Assembly: GCF_029635795.1 (NCBI RefSeq)
Contig: NZ_CP114280.1
Coordinates: forward strand, 1,674,001 to 1,738,000
Origin: Dickeya lacustris
Lineage (GTDB): Bacteria > Pseudomonadota > Gammaproteobacteria > Enterobacterales > Enterobacteriaceae
Length of the DNA: 64,000 nt
Direction of reading: 5' to 3'
Notes under the pieces: generated by a model
Database searches by the model: none
What the model saw: the letters and a program-made list of their open reading frames with translations, nothing else
Told to the model about the DNA's origin: nothing
Program-made: the position numbers and the translations under genes
Part shown: one piece after another, positions 9,947-17,806 of the stretch
Layout of the letters: each line of letters starts with the position of its first letter
How positions within the stretch are numbered: position 1 is the stretch's first letter

Positions 9947-11368
9947 TTACTGCCAGCGCGGAATACAAAGACGAATCAGCAGGCCCCCTTGAGTCCGGTT
10001 TTCTGCTTCGATACGTCCGCCGTGTGCGCTAACGGCTTTACGCGCTATCGCCAGACCCAGCCCATAGCCTTTGCCGCTCTTGGGCGAGTCAATACGCATG
10101 AAGGGGTCAAAAATACTCGATAACTTGCTGGCGTCGACACCCGGCCCGCTATCTGCAACGCCAATGCACCACTCTTTTTCATCGCGCGATAGCGTAACCA
10201 GCACTTGTTGACCACGCGAGGAAAAGCGCAATGCGTTGCGAATAACGTTATCCAGCGCATGCCGCATCAATTCGGCTGAACCTTTCACGGTATAATCGTC
10301 AAACTCGCCGCAGTGTAATGAAATATCCACGCCCGGCACCTGCGCTTCATAACGCGCATCGTTGACGACCGCATTGACCAGCCCAAGCAGATCAAAATAC
10401 TCTTCGTTATTCAGCGCATGATTTTCGGCACGCGATAGCGTCAATACTTCACCGATCATTTTATCCATGCGTTGTGCCTCGCGCTCCATACGTTGCAGTG
10501 CGCTTTCAACATTATCGGGGTTTTGACGCGCCAGCCCTATCGCCAGTTGCAGGCGAGCCAGAGGCGATCGCAGTTCATGAGAGACATCATGCAGCAATTG
10601 TTCACGCGCGCCCACCAACACCGCAAGGCGCTCGACCATGGCATCAAAATCACGCGCGACATCGGCGATTTCATCATGACGGCGGCGCATCGACGGGTAA
10701 ATACGGACGGATAAATCCCCCCGGGAAACCCGATCAAACCCCTCACGCAATCGGCTCAACGGGCGCGCCAGGTTCCAGGCCAACATCGCGCTAAACAGCA
10801 GCCCGCCTAACCCGCCAATCCAGACTGTCGGCGGCGGCAGGTGTAAAAAGAACGGCACCGGCCCTGGACGCTTATCTTCAGGCATCATATCTTGCCGCCA
10901 GCGGTCAGTATCAAAGCTGACACGGTAACGCTGGCCATCTGCCCCCTCAACGACCTGCTGAACCGCATCATGATGCCACGCCGGGCGGCCACGCTCCTCT
11001 GGCGGCGGTGCAAAATCCGGCAATGCTGGCCGAGGCGGTGGCTCTCTTGCTTCAACCGACGGCGATAGCCGTTCGCCGTTACTGCCATTATCGCGATTAT
11101 CGCCATCACCGATAATCGCGACACTGATGTAGCCCTGCTCGCTTTTAGGCCACTCAGCCAGCGTGCGCCCAAACTGCGCCATCCCACCCTGACGCAGCGC
11201 CTGCGTCGCCAGCGCCATTTGCAATGAAATAGTATGTTTGCCCAGCCGAAACTCTGGCGGATCGTTATGGCCGCCATAGAGCGAGAAACCGACCCACAGC
11301 AGTTGCGAGATGACAAAAAACGTCAACCACAGACCAAACAGCACTTTCCAGAATAGCCGCCCATGCAT
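9947..11368 (-). CDS. Sensor histidine kinase, CpxA-like
   Basis: A 473-residue inner-membrane sensor kinase. A transmembrane helix at about residues 7-29 and a second at about 190-210 (VWIGGLGGLLFSAMLAW) enclose a periplasmic domain with a striking Pro/Arg-rich stretch (EPPPRPALPDFAPPPEERGR). A HAMP linker follows, then the H-box HDVSHELRSPLARLQ, N-box DNVIRNALRFS, and G-boxes VADSGPGV and GYGLGLAIA. The H-box and length resemble CpxA, but the chromosomal context is not the cpx locus, so I give no gene name. Its ATG follows the stop of the response regulator by a single base, so the two are translationally linked. The signal is unknown. Confidence 0.85.
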   Translation of the reverse strand: MHGRLFWKVLFGLWLTFFVISQLLWVGFSLYGGHNDPPEFRLGKHTISLQMALATQALRQGGMAQFGRTLAEWPKSEQGYISVAIIGDGDNRDNGSNGERLSPSVEAREPPPRPALPDFAPPPEERGRPAWHHDAVQQVVEGADGQRYRVSFDTDRWRQDMMPEDKRPGPVPFFLHLPPPTVWIGGLGGLLFSAMLAWNLARPLSRLREGFDRVSRGDLSVRIYPSMRRRHDEIADVARDFDAMVERLAVLVGAREQLLHDVSHELRSPLARLQLAIGLARQNPDNVESALQRMEREAQRMDKMIGEVLTLSRAENHALNNEEYFDLLGLVNAVVNDARYEAQVPGVDISLHCGEFDDYTVKGSAELMRHALDNVIRNALRFSSRGQQVLVTLSRDEKEWCIGVADSGPGVDASKLSSIFDPFMRIDSPKSGKGYGLGLAIARKAVSAHGGRIEAENRTQGGLLIRLCIPRWQ

Positions 11369-11369
11369 G

Positions 11370-12050
11370 TTAGCGAATCCGATATCCGACGCTGCGTACC
11401 GTCTCTATCGCCAGAGTGCAGCCATCAAGCGCGGCCAGCTTCTGGCGAATATTACTGATGTGTACGTCTACGCTGCGATCATAAGCCTCACGGCGGCGGC
11501 CCAGGCACTTTTCCGATAGCTCATCTTTGGTGACAACCCGCTCAGATGAACGCATCAACAACTCCAGCAAGTTAAATTCCGATGCCGTGAGGTCAAAAGC
11601 GTTACCACGCCACTTGCTGCTGCGGGTTAACGGGCACAGCACCAGATCGCCATATGTCACCGTGCCGCTGTCTTCCACTTTTTCCGGCTTATCTTCATAG
11701 CGGCGCAACACCGCGCGCAAACGCGCGACCAATTCACGCGGATAGCATGGTTTGGGCACATAGTCATCCGCGCCCATTTCCAGCCCGATGACTCTGTCGA
11801 TGTTGTCGCCTTTTGCCGTCAACATAATGATAGGAATCGAGCTACTGCGACGTATTTGCCGCAACACATCAATACCACTCATATCCGGTAGCATGATATC
11901 CAGAATCATCGCGGTATATTGTTCAGACAGCGCACCGGCCACGCCCTCCTTGCCGGTCATGACCTGTGACGTCTCAAACCCCTCCGCCGTCAGGTATTCG
12001 CACAACATGTGCCCCAGTTCAGCATCATCATCTACCAGTAAAATTTTCAT
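11370..12050 (-). CDS. OmpR/PhoB-family response regulator, CpxR-like
   Basis: A two-domain DNA-binding response regulator of 226 residues. The receiver has the acidic pair at residues 7-9 (VDDD), the phosphoacceptor Asp in MILDIMLPD near residue 51 and the conserved Lys in GADDYVPKP. The C-terminal winged helix contains LTASEFNLLELLM and the recognition segment DRSVDVHISNIRQKL. The ATG at 12050 is chosen because homologues begin MKILLVDDD and GGGAAG lies 6 bases upstream; an upstream in-frame ATG would add 17 residues. Paired with the kinase just downstream. Target genes are not evident. Confidence 0.88.
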   Translation of the reverse strand: MKILLVDDDAELGHMLCEYLTAEGFETSQVMTGKEGVAGALSEQYTAMILDIMLPDMSGIDVLRQIRRSSSIPIIMLTAKGDNIDRVIGLEMGADDYVPKPCYPRELVARLRAVLRRYEDKPEKVEDSGTVTYGDLVLCPLTRSSKWRGNAFDLTASEFNLLELLMRSSERVVTKDELSEKCLGRRREAYDRSVDVHISNIRQKLAALDGCTLAIETVRSVGYRIR

Positions 12051-12317
12051 GCAAGTCTTCCCATACGTTGTCACCACGCTATTGTCAGCGTTGGTTGTCA
12101 TAGACGCAGCTCCATTTACGGAATCCTTACCTTTTACTGAGCAAAATATAACCCGATCGCACGCTATGGCGAGAAAATCACGCCTGCGCCACCGGTGTGA
12201 CGGCCTCGCGCTAGCCTTCCGGCGGCGTGAAAGGTTCTGTGGAAAGGCTCTGTCGGTGCCAAGAGCAATGGGGGTCGCCTGATGAGGACGTTGATATTCA
12301 GGCGCAGGCGCACTATT

Positions 12318-13226
12318 TCAGCACGGCACCTCATGCTCGGTGCCTGACGCAAAAATGCCCGTAGACAGATAACGATCGCCACGATCGCACACCACCGTAA
12401 CCACCAAACTGCCGGGATGCCCAGCGGCGATGCGCAACGCACCGGCTACCGCACCGCCGGAACTGACACCGCAAAAGATGCCTTCCTCGCGCGCCAACCG
12501 CCGTAGCGTGGTTTCAGCGTCTTGCTGAGAGATATCCATGATGCTGTCAACCAGTTGCGGCTGGAAAATGCCGGGCATGTAGGCCGGTTGCCAGCGCCGA
12601 ATGCCGGGGATCTGACTACCGGCTTGCGGCTGTAGGCCAACGGTATACACCGCCGGATTTTGACTTTTCAGGTAACGGCTCACACCGGTTATGGTGCCGG
12701 TGGTGCCCATACAAGAGACAAAATGACTGACTCGCCCACCGGTCTGCCGCCAGATTTCCGGCCCGGTCGTGGTGAAATGCGCCAGGGGATTATCGGGGTT
12801 ATTAAACTGATCCAATAATTTTCCCTCGCCTGCTTCAGCCATCAATGCCGCCAGATCGCGCGCGCCCTCCATGCCTTGCGCCTGACTAACCAACACCAAC
12901 TCTGCGCCGTAGGCCCGCATAGCAGCCTGACGTTCCAGGCTCATGTTATCGGGCATCAGCAGCCGTAAACGATAGCCTTTCATCGCCGCCACCATCGCCA
13001 GCGCAATACCGGTATTGCCGCTGGTGGCTTCAATTAGCCTGTCACCCGGCGCTATCTCTGCACGCCGCTCTGCCTCGGTTATCATCGACAGCGCCGCCCG
13101 GTCTTTTACCGAACCGGCCGGGTTATTCCCTTCAAGCTTCAGCCAGATTTCACTGTCGGTATGGCGTGCCAAACGTTGCAGTTTGACCAGCGGCGTGTTG
13201 CCAACGCAGTGTTCGAGTGTGGTCAT
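12318..13226 (-). CDS. cysM: Cysteine synthase B
   Basis: CysM is a PLP-dependent sulfhydrylase that makes cysteine from O-acetylserine with sulfide, or S-sulfocysteine with thiosulfate. 302 residues (E. coli 303). Conserved: GNTPLVKLQRL at residues 9-19, the PLP lysine in [37 protein letters not shown] and GVSSGGAVAGAL. The start ATG at 13226 has GGAGAGAGC upstream; an earlier in-frame ATG is not supported by homologues. Preceded by the yfeX terminator, so probably transcribed on its own. Confidence 0.96.
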   Translation of the reverse strand: MTTLEHCVGNTPLVKLQRLARHTDSEIWLKLEGNNPAGSVKDRAALSMITEAERRAEIAPGDRLIEATSGNTGIALAMVAAMKGYRLRLLMPDNMSLERQAAMRAYGAELVLVSQAQGMEGARDLAALMAEAGEGKLLDQFNNPDNPLAHFTTTGPEIWRQTGGRVSHFVSCMGTTGTITGVSRYLKSQNPAVYTVGLQPQAGSQIPGIRRWQPAYMPGIFQPQLVDSIMDISQQDAETTLRRLAREEGIFCGVSSGGAVAGALRIAAGHPGSLVVTVVCDRGDRYLSTGIFASGTEHEVPC

Positions 13227-13255
13227 ATGCTCTCTCCGGTGCGCCCGTCGCACAC

Positions 13256-13283
13256 AAAAAAACAGGCACCACGACGAGTGCCT
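13256..13283 (-). terminator. Rho-independent terminator of yfeX
   Basis: On the minus strand CAGGCAC-N8-GTGCCTG followed by seven T's, between yfeX and cysM. Confidence 0.88.
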
Positions 13284-13307
13284 GACGGTGATATCAATCG
13301 ATAGCAG

Positions 13308-14207
13308 TTATAGCGATAACAGGCGGGTAAGAGAAGGGGCAAAAAAGTAACTGCCGCTCACTGCGCGGGTAAAACGCAGCATGTCGTCACGCTTACCATC
13401 GCGATCGCCGAACATGCTCAGTAACTGCTGCTCAATGTTATAGAGGCGGGCACAGTAGGCGGCGAAATAGAGGCCATGTTTGCCGCTGGCGGTGCCATAC
13501 GGCAGGCTCTGGCGCAGAATTTTCAGCCCTTTACCCTCTTCTTTCAGATCAACGCGGCTTAAGTGTGACGTTACCGGGCGTTCCTCAGCTGAGAGTTCTT
13601 CGTTATCTTGTTTGGTGCGGCCAATCATCTGCTCCTGCTGCTCCACGCTCATGCGGTTAAGCTGGCGCAGGTTATGCTCAAAGCGTTGCACAAACACATA
13701 GCTGCCGCCTTCGCCCGGCTCGCCTTCAGGAATAATCGCGACCGCCTGGCGTGCCTCACCCTGCGGGTTTTCTGTACCATCAACAAACCCGCTCAGGTCA
13801 CGATCTTCCACCCAGCGAAAACCGTGGGTTTCCTCTTCAACGTTGATGGTGTTGCCGAATGCCGCCAGCAACGCCTGTGCCAGAGTAAAGTTGACGTCAT
13901 GACGCAGCGACTGAATATGAATCAACATATCGCGTTGCGTTGCCGGGGCCAGACCATTACCGAGCGGCGTGAACGATTTCAACTCTACCGCACTGTTATC
14001 GCAGTCAAGCTCACGCCAGACCTCATAGCCAAAAGCCACCACCGCACCCAGTCCGGCATCGGGGAAACGCTGCTGCAACTCAGTCAGTGCCTGACAAAAC
14101 TTTTTGCACCCTTGGCGGATGGCATCAAATTCTCCCTGTACCATCGCCTCCATAAAAATGGCAAAACGGCGATGTTCAAGCAAAATACCGCTTTGAATTT
14201 GCGTCAT
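13308..14207 (-). CDS. yfeX: Dyp-type haem peroxidase YfeX
   Basis: A 299-residue cytoplasmic dye-decolourising peroxidase, identical in length to E. coli YfeX, which binds haem and oxidises porphyrinogens. The catalytic-aspartate segment GFVDGTENP and the proximal-histidine region [20 protein letters not shown] are present; [15 protein letters not shown] is also typical. The start ATG at 14207 has AGGAAGC upstream and gives MTQIQSGIL as in homologues; an upstream ATG would add 25 residues. The neighbours cysM and yfeY are partly those of E. coli yfeX, with a permease and regulators between. Confidence 0.93.
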   Translation of the reverse strand: MTQIQSGILLEHRRFAIFMEAMVQGEFDAIRQGCKKFCQALTELQQRFPDAGLGAVVAFGYEVWRELDCDNSAVELKSFTPLGNGLAPATQRDMLIHIQSLRHDVNFTLAQALLAAFGNTINVEEETHGFRWVEDRDLSGFVDGTENPQGEARQAVAIIPEGEPGEGGSYVFVQRFEHNLRQLNRMSVEQQEQMIGRTKQDNEELSAEERPVTSHLSRVDLKEEGKGLKILRQSLPYGTASGKHGLYFAAYCARLYNIEQQLLSMFGDRDGKRDDMLRFTRAVSGSYFFAPSLTRLLSL

Positions 14208-14239
14208 CAGTAGCTTCCTCACATTACTCAGCGCAGTGT

Positions 14240-14275
14240 CATCAAGAAAACGCAGAGGCGTGTACCACACGCCTC
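14240..14275 (-). terminator. Terminator downstream of the NCS1 permease gene
   Basis: The minus strand reads GAGGCGTGT-GGT-ACACGCCTC followed by TGCGTTTTCTT. A strong stem with a moderate T-run, between the permease stop (14380) and yfeX. Confidence 0.65.
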
Positions 14276-14379
14276 CAGCCAATGCACCATGATATCAGAC
14301 GATGTTGACGATGACAGAATAACCTTACAGCTCAAGGTAGAAAGCCGCCTTTTTGTCGCCACATGATACCAAGACGTCG

Positions 14380-15687
14380 CTATATTGCCTGCGCGCGTTG
14401 CGCACTGCCCCTTCTTGTCGCAACCATAACCCCCAGCACCCCATACAACAGGCTCGCCGCCAGCAGCGACGTTAATGCCGGAATACCCCAGTCGGTAAAT
14501 GCGCCAACGCCGCTGCCCACCAGACTTGCCACAATCGCCATCCAGCCAATCGCAGGCGTGTGCTTCTCATCCGGCAACGCCCCCTCGCGGCGGCTGTCAT
14601 CAAGCAAACGGCGGCTGGTGCGCAGCAGATAATAATCCACCAACATGACACCAATTACCGGCGGGAAAAATACGCCAAGCCAGGTCAGAAAATCCACAAA
14701 GCGGTCTAAAATGCCTATCACCGACAGGAACGTCCCCACCAGGCCAATCAATAGCGTAATGGATTGATAACGAAGTTTTTTACCGGTAATGCCTTCAACG
14801 GCATTCGCGATACCCAGCGAAGAGGAGTAGAGGTTAATGTCATTAATCCGCAGCGTGGAGAAAATCACGGTAATCAGCCCTATTCCACCGGCGGTTTGTG
14901 ACATGATGGTGACAATATCCGCCGTATTCAGCGCCCGGGCAATTAACATCGCCAGCCCATTGACGAAGAACTCGCCGATGACGATAGAGAGCAGGGTTAT
15001 CCACATCACATGCGAGCCCTGCCGGGAATAGCGCGTCATATCCGGTGTGATGAGGCTTGCGACAATACAGCCGCCAACCACCATCGTTGCCCCGGCACTC
15101 ACCGTAATCACCTCGCCTGAAGCCGCTGTTTGCCACAATACGGCAAGGCTATGGCCACTTAATGTCATTACCGAAATATAACCGACCACCATGATAAACA
15201 GCGGCACGGCAATTCTGGCGGTATAGCGCAGCGCGCGAAAACCGAACGTGACCAGCAGCGTTAATGCGCAGCCAGAAAGCGTTGCAGCAACGCCGAACCC
15301 CAGCCGGTCGCCTAAGGCATAATTTAACGAGCGGGCGAACACAGCGTTTTGCACACCGAACCACCCCAGCAGACTGATGGCGATAATGGCACCGATAAGC
15401 ACCGCGCCCAATCGACCAAAACCACACCAGCGTGCCAGTAAACTGCCGGAAAGTCCCTCTCGCATCCCGGCGTATCCCAGGCCTAAGGTGGCAAGGCCAA
15501 AAATGGCGCTACCTATCGCTATCGCCAGGAATGCATCGCCAGAACTCATACCGTGGCCCAACACGGCTCCCAACATAAACTGATCCAGCGCCGTCAACAT
15601 ACCAATATGCACCAACGCCACATTAAAAAGCGGCAACCGTGCCGACCCCGGCACACGACTCACCGGGTAATCATCAATATTCGCCAT
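14380..15687 (-). CDS. NCS1-family cytosine/purine permease, CodB-like
   Basis: A 435-residue integral membrane protein of the nucleobase:cation symporter-1 family, similar to cytosine permease CodB. About 12 hydrophobic segments are visible; ALVHIGMLTALDQFMLGAVLG near residue 25 and LLGWFGVQNAVFA near residue 105 are typical of NCS1 helices 1 and 3. No codA-like deaminase or other nucleobase catabolism gene lies beside it, so the substrate is uncertain. A PAS-LuxR regulator starts just upstream on the same strand and ends only 15 bases before this start, so the two are probably co-transcribed. Confidence 0.85.
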   Translation of the reverse strand: MANIDDYPVSRVPGSARLPLFNVALVHIGMLTALDQFMLGAVLGHGMSSGDAFLAIAIGSAIFGLATLGLGYAGMREGLSGSLLARWCGFGRLGAVLIGAIIAISLLGWFGVQNAVFARSLNYALGDRLGFGVAATLSGCALTLLVTFGFRALRYTARIAVPLFIMVVGYISVMTLSGHSLAVLWQTAASGEVITVSAGATMVVGGCIVASLITPDMTRYSRQGSHVMWITLLSIVIGEFFVNGLAMLIARALNTADIVTIMSQTAGGIGLITVIFSTLRINDINLYSSSLGIANAVEGITGKKLRYQSITLLIGLVGTFLSVIGILDRFVDFLTWLGVFFPPVIGVMLVDYYLLRTSRRLLDDSRREGALPDEKHTPAIGWMAIVASLVGSGVGAFTDWGIPALTSLLAASLLYGVLGVMVATRRGSAQRAQAI

Positions 15688-15702
15688 GACTGAATGTCCT
15701 TG

Positions 15703-16380
15703 TCAGATAAATAAAATGCCTTTCGTCAGCAATGACGCAGGAATAAAACTATCCAGTCCCTGCTGATAACAGAACTCCTCAAACTGGCTAAATGAATTCA
15801 CCCCGGCCTTTTGATACATACTTTGAATTCTATTTTCGATAGTACGGCTGGAGAGATTGAACTGACGCGCAATTTCCTTACTGGAAAAACGACGCAATAG
15901 CAGAAATAACGTATCCAACTCAGCCCGGGTAAACAGGTGGGTTGTTGCATCGGTTTTCAGTATTGAAGGCTTGCGCTTGTGAATATGGATAAGCGGAGAC
16001 AATGTCCCCATTGGTCTGGCGTTCCATAAAATCCCCACACACTCTTTTTCAGGCGTAAACAGAGGGATTTTTTCGCTAATAAACGGTGAGAGCTCTGACT
16101 TACCGAACCAATAATGTGTTTCAATCACCGCCACTCGCTCTGCACATGCCTCGGTACGACGATCGTGCTCAATAAACTTGTCAGAGAATTCGGCCCAGTC
16201 GATGGGGAACTCCTCATCAAAACGGCCCTCAATATCGAAGCATGCTGGCGTATTGGTGTAACGATACGCTTCGGCATTCATATAAACATGGCGAGAGTTT
16301 ATATCCTTAATCCCCCAAGGCTCATTTAGTCCATTCAGCAAAGGGATAAACGAGCACAGATAAGTCTGCATGTCTGTCAT
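15703..16380 (-). CDS. PAS-domain LuxR-type transcriptional regulator
   Basis: A 225-residue DNA-binding protein. Residues about 10-120 look like a PAS sensor (GIKDINSRHVYMNAEAYRYT), and residues about 150-205 form a LuxR-type helix-turn-helix (FTRAELDTLFLLLRRFSSKE, then FNLSSRTIENRIQSMYQKAG). No receiver or autoinducer-binding domain is seen. I prefer the ATG at 16380 (MTDMQTYL); one four codons upstream is possible. It is followed by the NCS1 permease after 15 bases and is probably its regulator or co-transcribed with it. The ligand is unknown. Upstream is a strongly A/T-rich divergent region. Confidence 0.8.
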   Translation of the reverse strand: MTDMQTYLCSFIPLLNGLNEPWGIKDINSRHVYMNAEAYRYTNTPACFDIEGRFDEEFPIDWAEFSDKFIEHDRRTEACAERVAVIETHYWFGKSELSPFISEKIPLFTPEKECVGILWNARPMGTLSPLIHIHKRKPSILKTDATTHLFTRAELDTLFLLLRRFSSKEIARQFNLSSRTIENRIQSMYQKAGVNSFSQFEEFCYQQGLDSFIPASLLTKGILFI

Positions 16381-16654
16381 GGCAAACAACACCCTGTAGA
16401 TAAAACACGTCCCACATTAAAACAAAAAAAATAATTACCGAGATAATTAATCTTTGTCGTAATTTCAAAACAAAAATAAATCACATAAAAACAATCAACA
16501 TCCAAAATTACTCTTAAATAACTGTTACCAGCATGATATCGCTAAATTCATCAAATGAAATTTAATTCAAGAGTATTTTTTACCTATAAAAGTGTGTAAT
16601 AGTAAAAGCCTGTCACAAAAAATAGCAATCAGCCCTGGTTATAGAGGATTAAAT
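16381..16654. promoter_or_regulatory. A/T-rich divergent promoter region
   Basis: About 270 bases between the PAS-LuxR gene and the sfsB-like gene, distinctly A/T-rich compared with both flanks. It should hold the divergent promoters and is a plausible H-NS target. I could not assign individual promoter boxes. Confidence 0.4.
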
Positions 16655-16948
16655 ATGCGCTCAAGGAGAACGGACTGGCATTCCGCCGATATTATTGCTG
16701 CGTTAAGGAAGAAAGGAACCTCTCTCTCTGCGGTATCACGACAGGCTGGCCTAAGCTCAACCACGCTGGCAAACGCCCTTTATCGTCCATGGCCAAAAGG
16801 CGAGTGGCTTATTGCCAGCGCACTGGGTGTCAAACCGGAAGAGATCTGGCCGAGTCGTTATTACGACCCACAGACAAATACGCTACTTGATCGCAGAAAG
16901 TTGATGCGTAACACCAATACCCAGCCTCATTCGCAACCCTCAGCATGA
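16655..16948 (+). CDS. sfsB: Nlp/Ner-like DNA-binding regulator, SfsB family
   Basis: A 97-residue protein of the Nlp/Ner family, close to E. coli SfsB (Nlp, 92 residues), a regulator first noted for stimulating maltose gene expression. The single helix-turn-helix covers about residues 10-50 (DWHSADIIAALRKKGTSL, then LSSTTLANALYRPWPKGE), and EIWPSRYYDPQT is a family signature. The ATG at 16655 follows AGAGGATT and begins at the conserved region; an upstream ATG would add 21 A/T-rich codons. The family also occurs as Ner repressors of Mu-like phages, but the C-terminal part here is of the chromosomal SfsB type. Confidence 0.85.
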   Translation: MRSRRTDWHSADIIAALRKKGTSLSAVSRQAGLSSTTLANALYRPWPKGEWLIASALGVKPEEIWPSRYYDPQTNTLLDRRKLMRNTNTQPHSQPSA

Positions 16949-17026
16949 GTGAGAGCGCCTACGCTATCTATCTTCAGGCCGGGCAGCAACACCCGGCCTG
17001 AAGCCGCCTGCGGGCGGTAAAAATAG

Positions 17027-17617
17027 TTACTCTCGCCCCTGTGCATGCCAGACGATTTTGCTGACTTTCCAGTGCATGAGAATATCGTCTGGCGGCATAA
17101 GTCCTTCCGGGCCGTTCCAGTCGCCGGAAAACAGGTAGCTGACATGTTTACCCTGTGGCGCGACACACTCTACCGCGCGCGCATCGGCACCTTGCCCAGG
17201 CTGGCACACCCCGAACGCTTTGCTGTATAACCCGCTGAACTCATCACCCAGTTTTACGCCCCATTCGCTGGCGATGGCACGGTCTGTCACCACAACCTGG
17301 CTGACCTGGCCTTTTGGCGCGCCGGTAATTTCCAGCACCACCTGCTCATCCTTCATCGCCTGATAAACCGACACCAGTTTACCGTTGCGGCTTTCCATAC
17401 CGCCACGCAGCCGATAGTCGCTATTGAGTGCATTACTCAACGCAGACTCCAGCATCGGTGTTGATGCATTTACCCCGCCGACGCCCGCATCCGTCACGCT
17501 TAAATGGTGCCCAAACCAGTTAAATGGCGACAGACTTGACCAGGAAAAGCTGGAAAGCGTACTGCACCCAGCCAATAAGAAAGGGAAAAACAGCAATAAT
17601 GGACGCACTTTTGTCAC
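17027..17617 (-). CDS. yfeY: Outer-membrane-type lipoprotein YfeY
   Basis: A 196-residue lipoprotein matching E. coli YfeY, which belongs to the sigma-E regulon; its function is not established. The signal peptide ends in the lipobox LLAGC with Cys at residue 18. Conserved parts are NWFG, GVGGVNASTPM, LNSDYRLRGGM, LYSKAFGVCQ, AVEC and the C-terminal FSGDWNGPEGLMPPDD. The start is a GTG at 17615-17617, with GAGGAG 6 bases upstream; the more distant in-frame ATG would put 25 extra residues before the signal peptide. Confidence 0.88.
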   Translation of the reverse strand: MTKVRPLLLFFPFLLAGCSTLSSFSWSSLSPFNWFGHHLSVTDAGVGGVNASTPMLESALSNALNSDYRLRGGMESRNGKLVSVYQAMKDEQVVLEITGAPKGQVSQVVVTDRAIASEWGVKLGDEFSGLYSKAFGVCQPGQGADARAVECVAPQGKHVSYLFSGDWNGPEGLMPPDDILMHWKVSKIVWHAQGRE

Positions 17618-17677
17618 ACTCGACTCCTCAACATAAAACGGCAGCGCATCGCCGACCCCGGCCATCGCACTGGCTAT

Positions 17678-17704
17678 TGGAGTCTGCAACACACAGAAAG
17701 TGCC
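17678..17704 (-). promoter_or_regulatory. Candidate sigma-E promoter of yfeY
   Basis: Minus strand: GGCACTT, a 16-base spacer, then TCCAA, about 60 bases upstream of the GTG. This resembles the sigma-E pattern GGAACTT-N16-TCTAA with mismatches. Support comes mainly from E. coli yfeY being a sigma-E target. Confidence 0.45.
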
Positions 17705-17806
17705 GTAAAAATTTACGCCGACACTTCACCACATGCGGTTTAAGGTGCCAAGGTTAACATTGATTGGGCCAGCCGGTGAAACCTTCCCCGGCCAGCCCTG
17801 GTGAGA

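Noticed and set aside
16655..16948. The Nlp/SfsB-like gene as a prophage Ner repressor
   Set aside because: No phage genes lie nearby, and the WPSRYYDPQT segment is of the chromosomal SfsB type.
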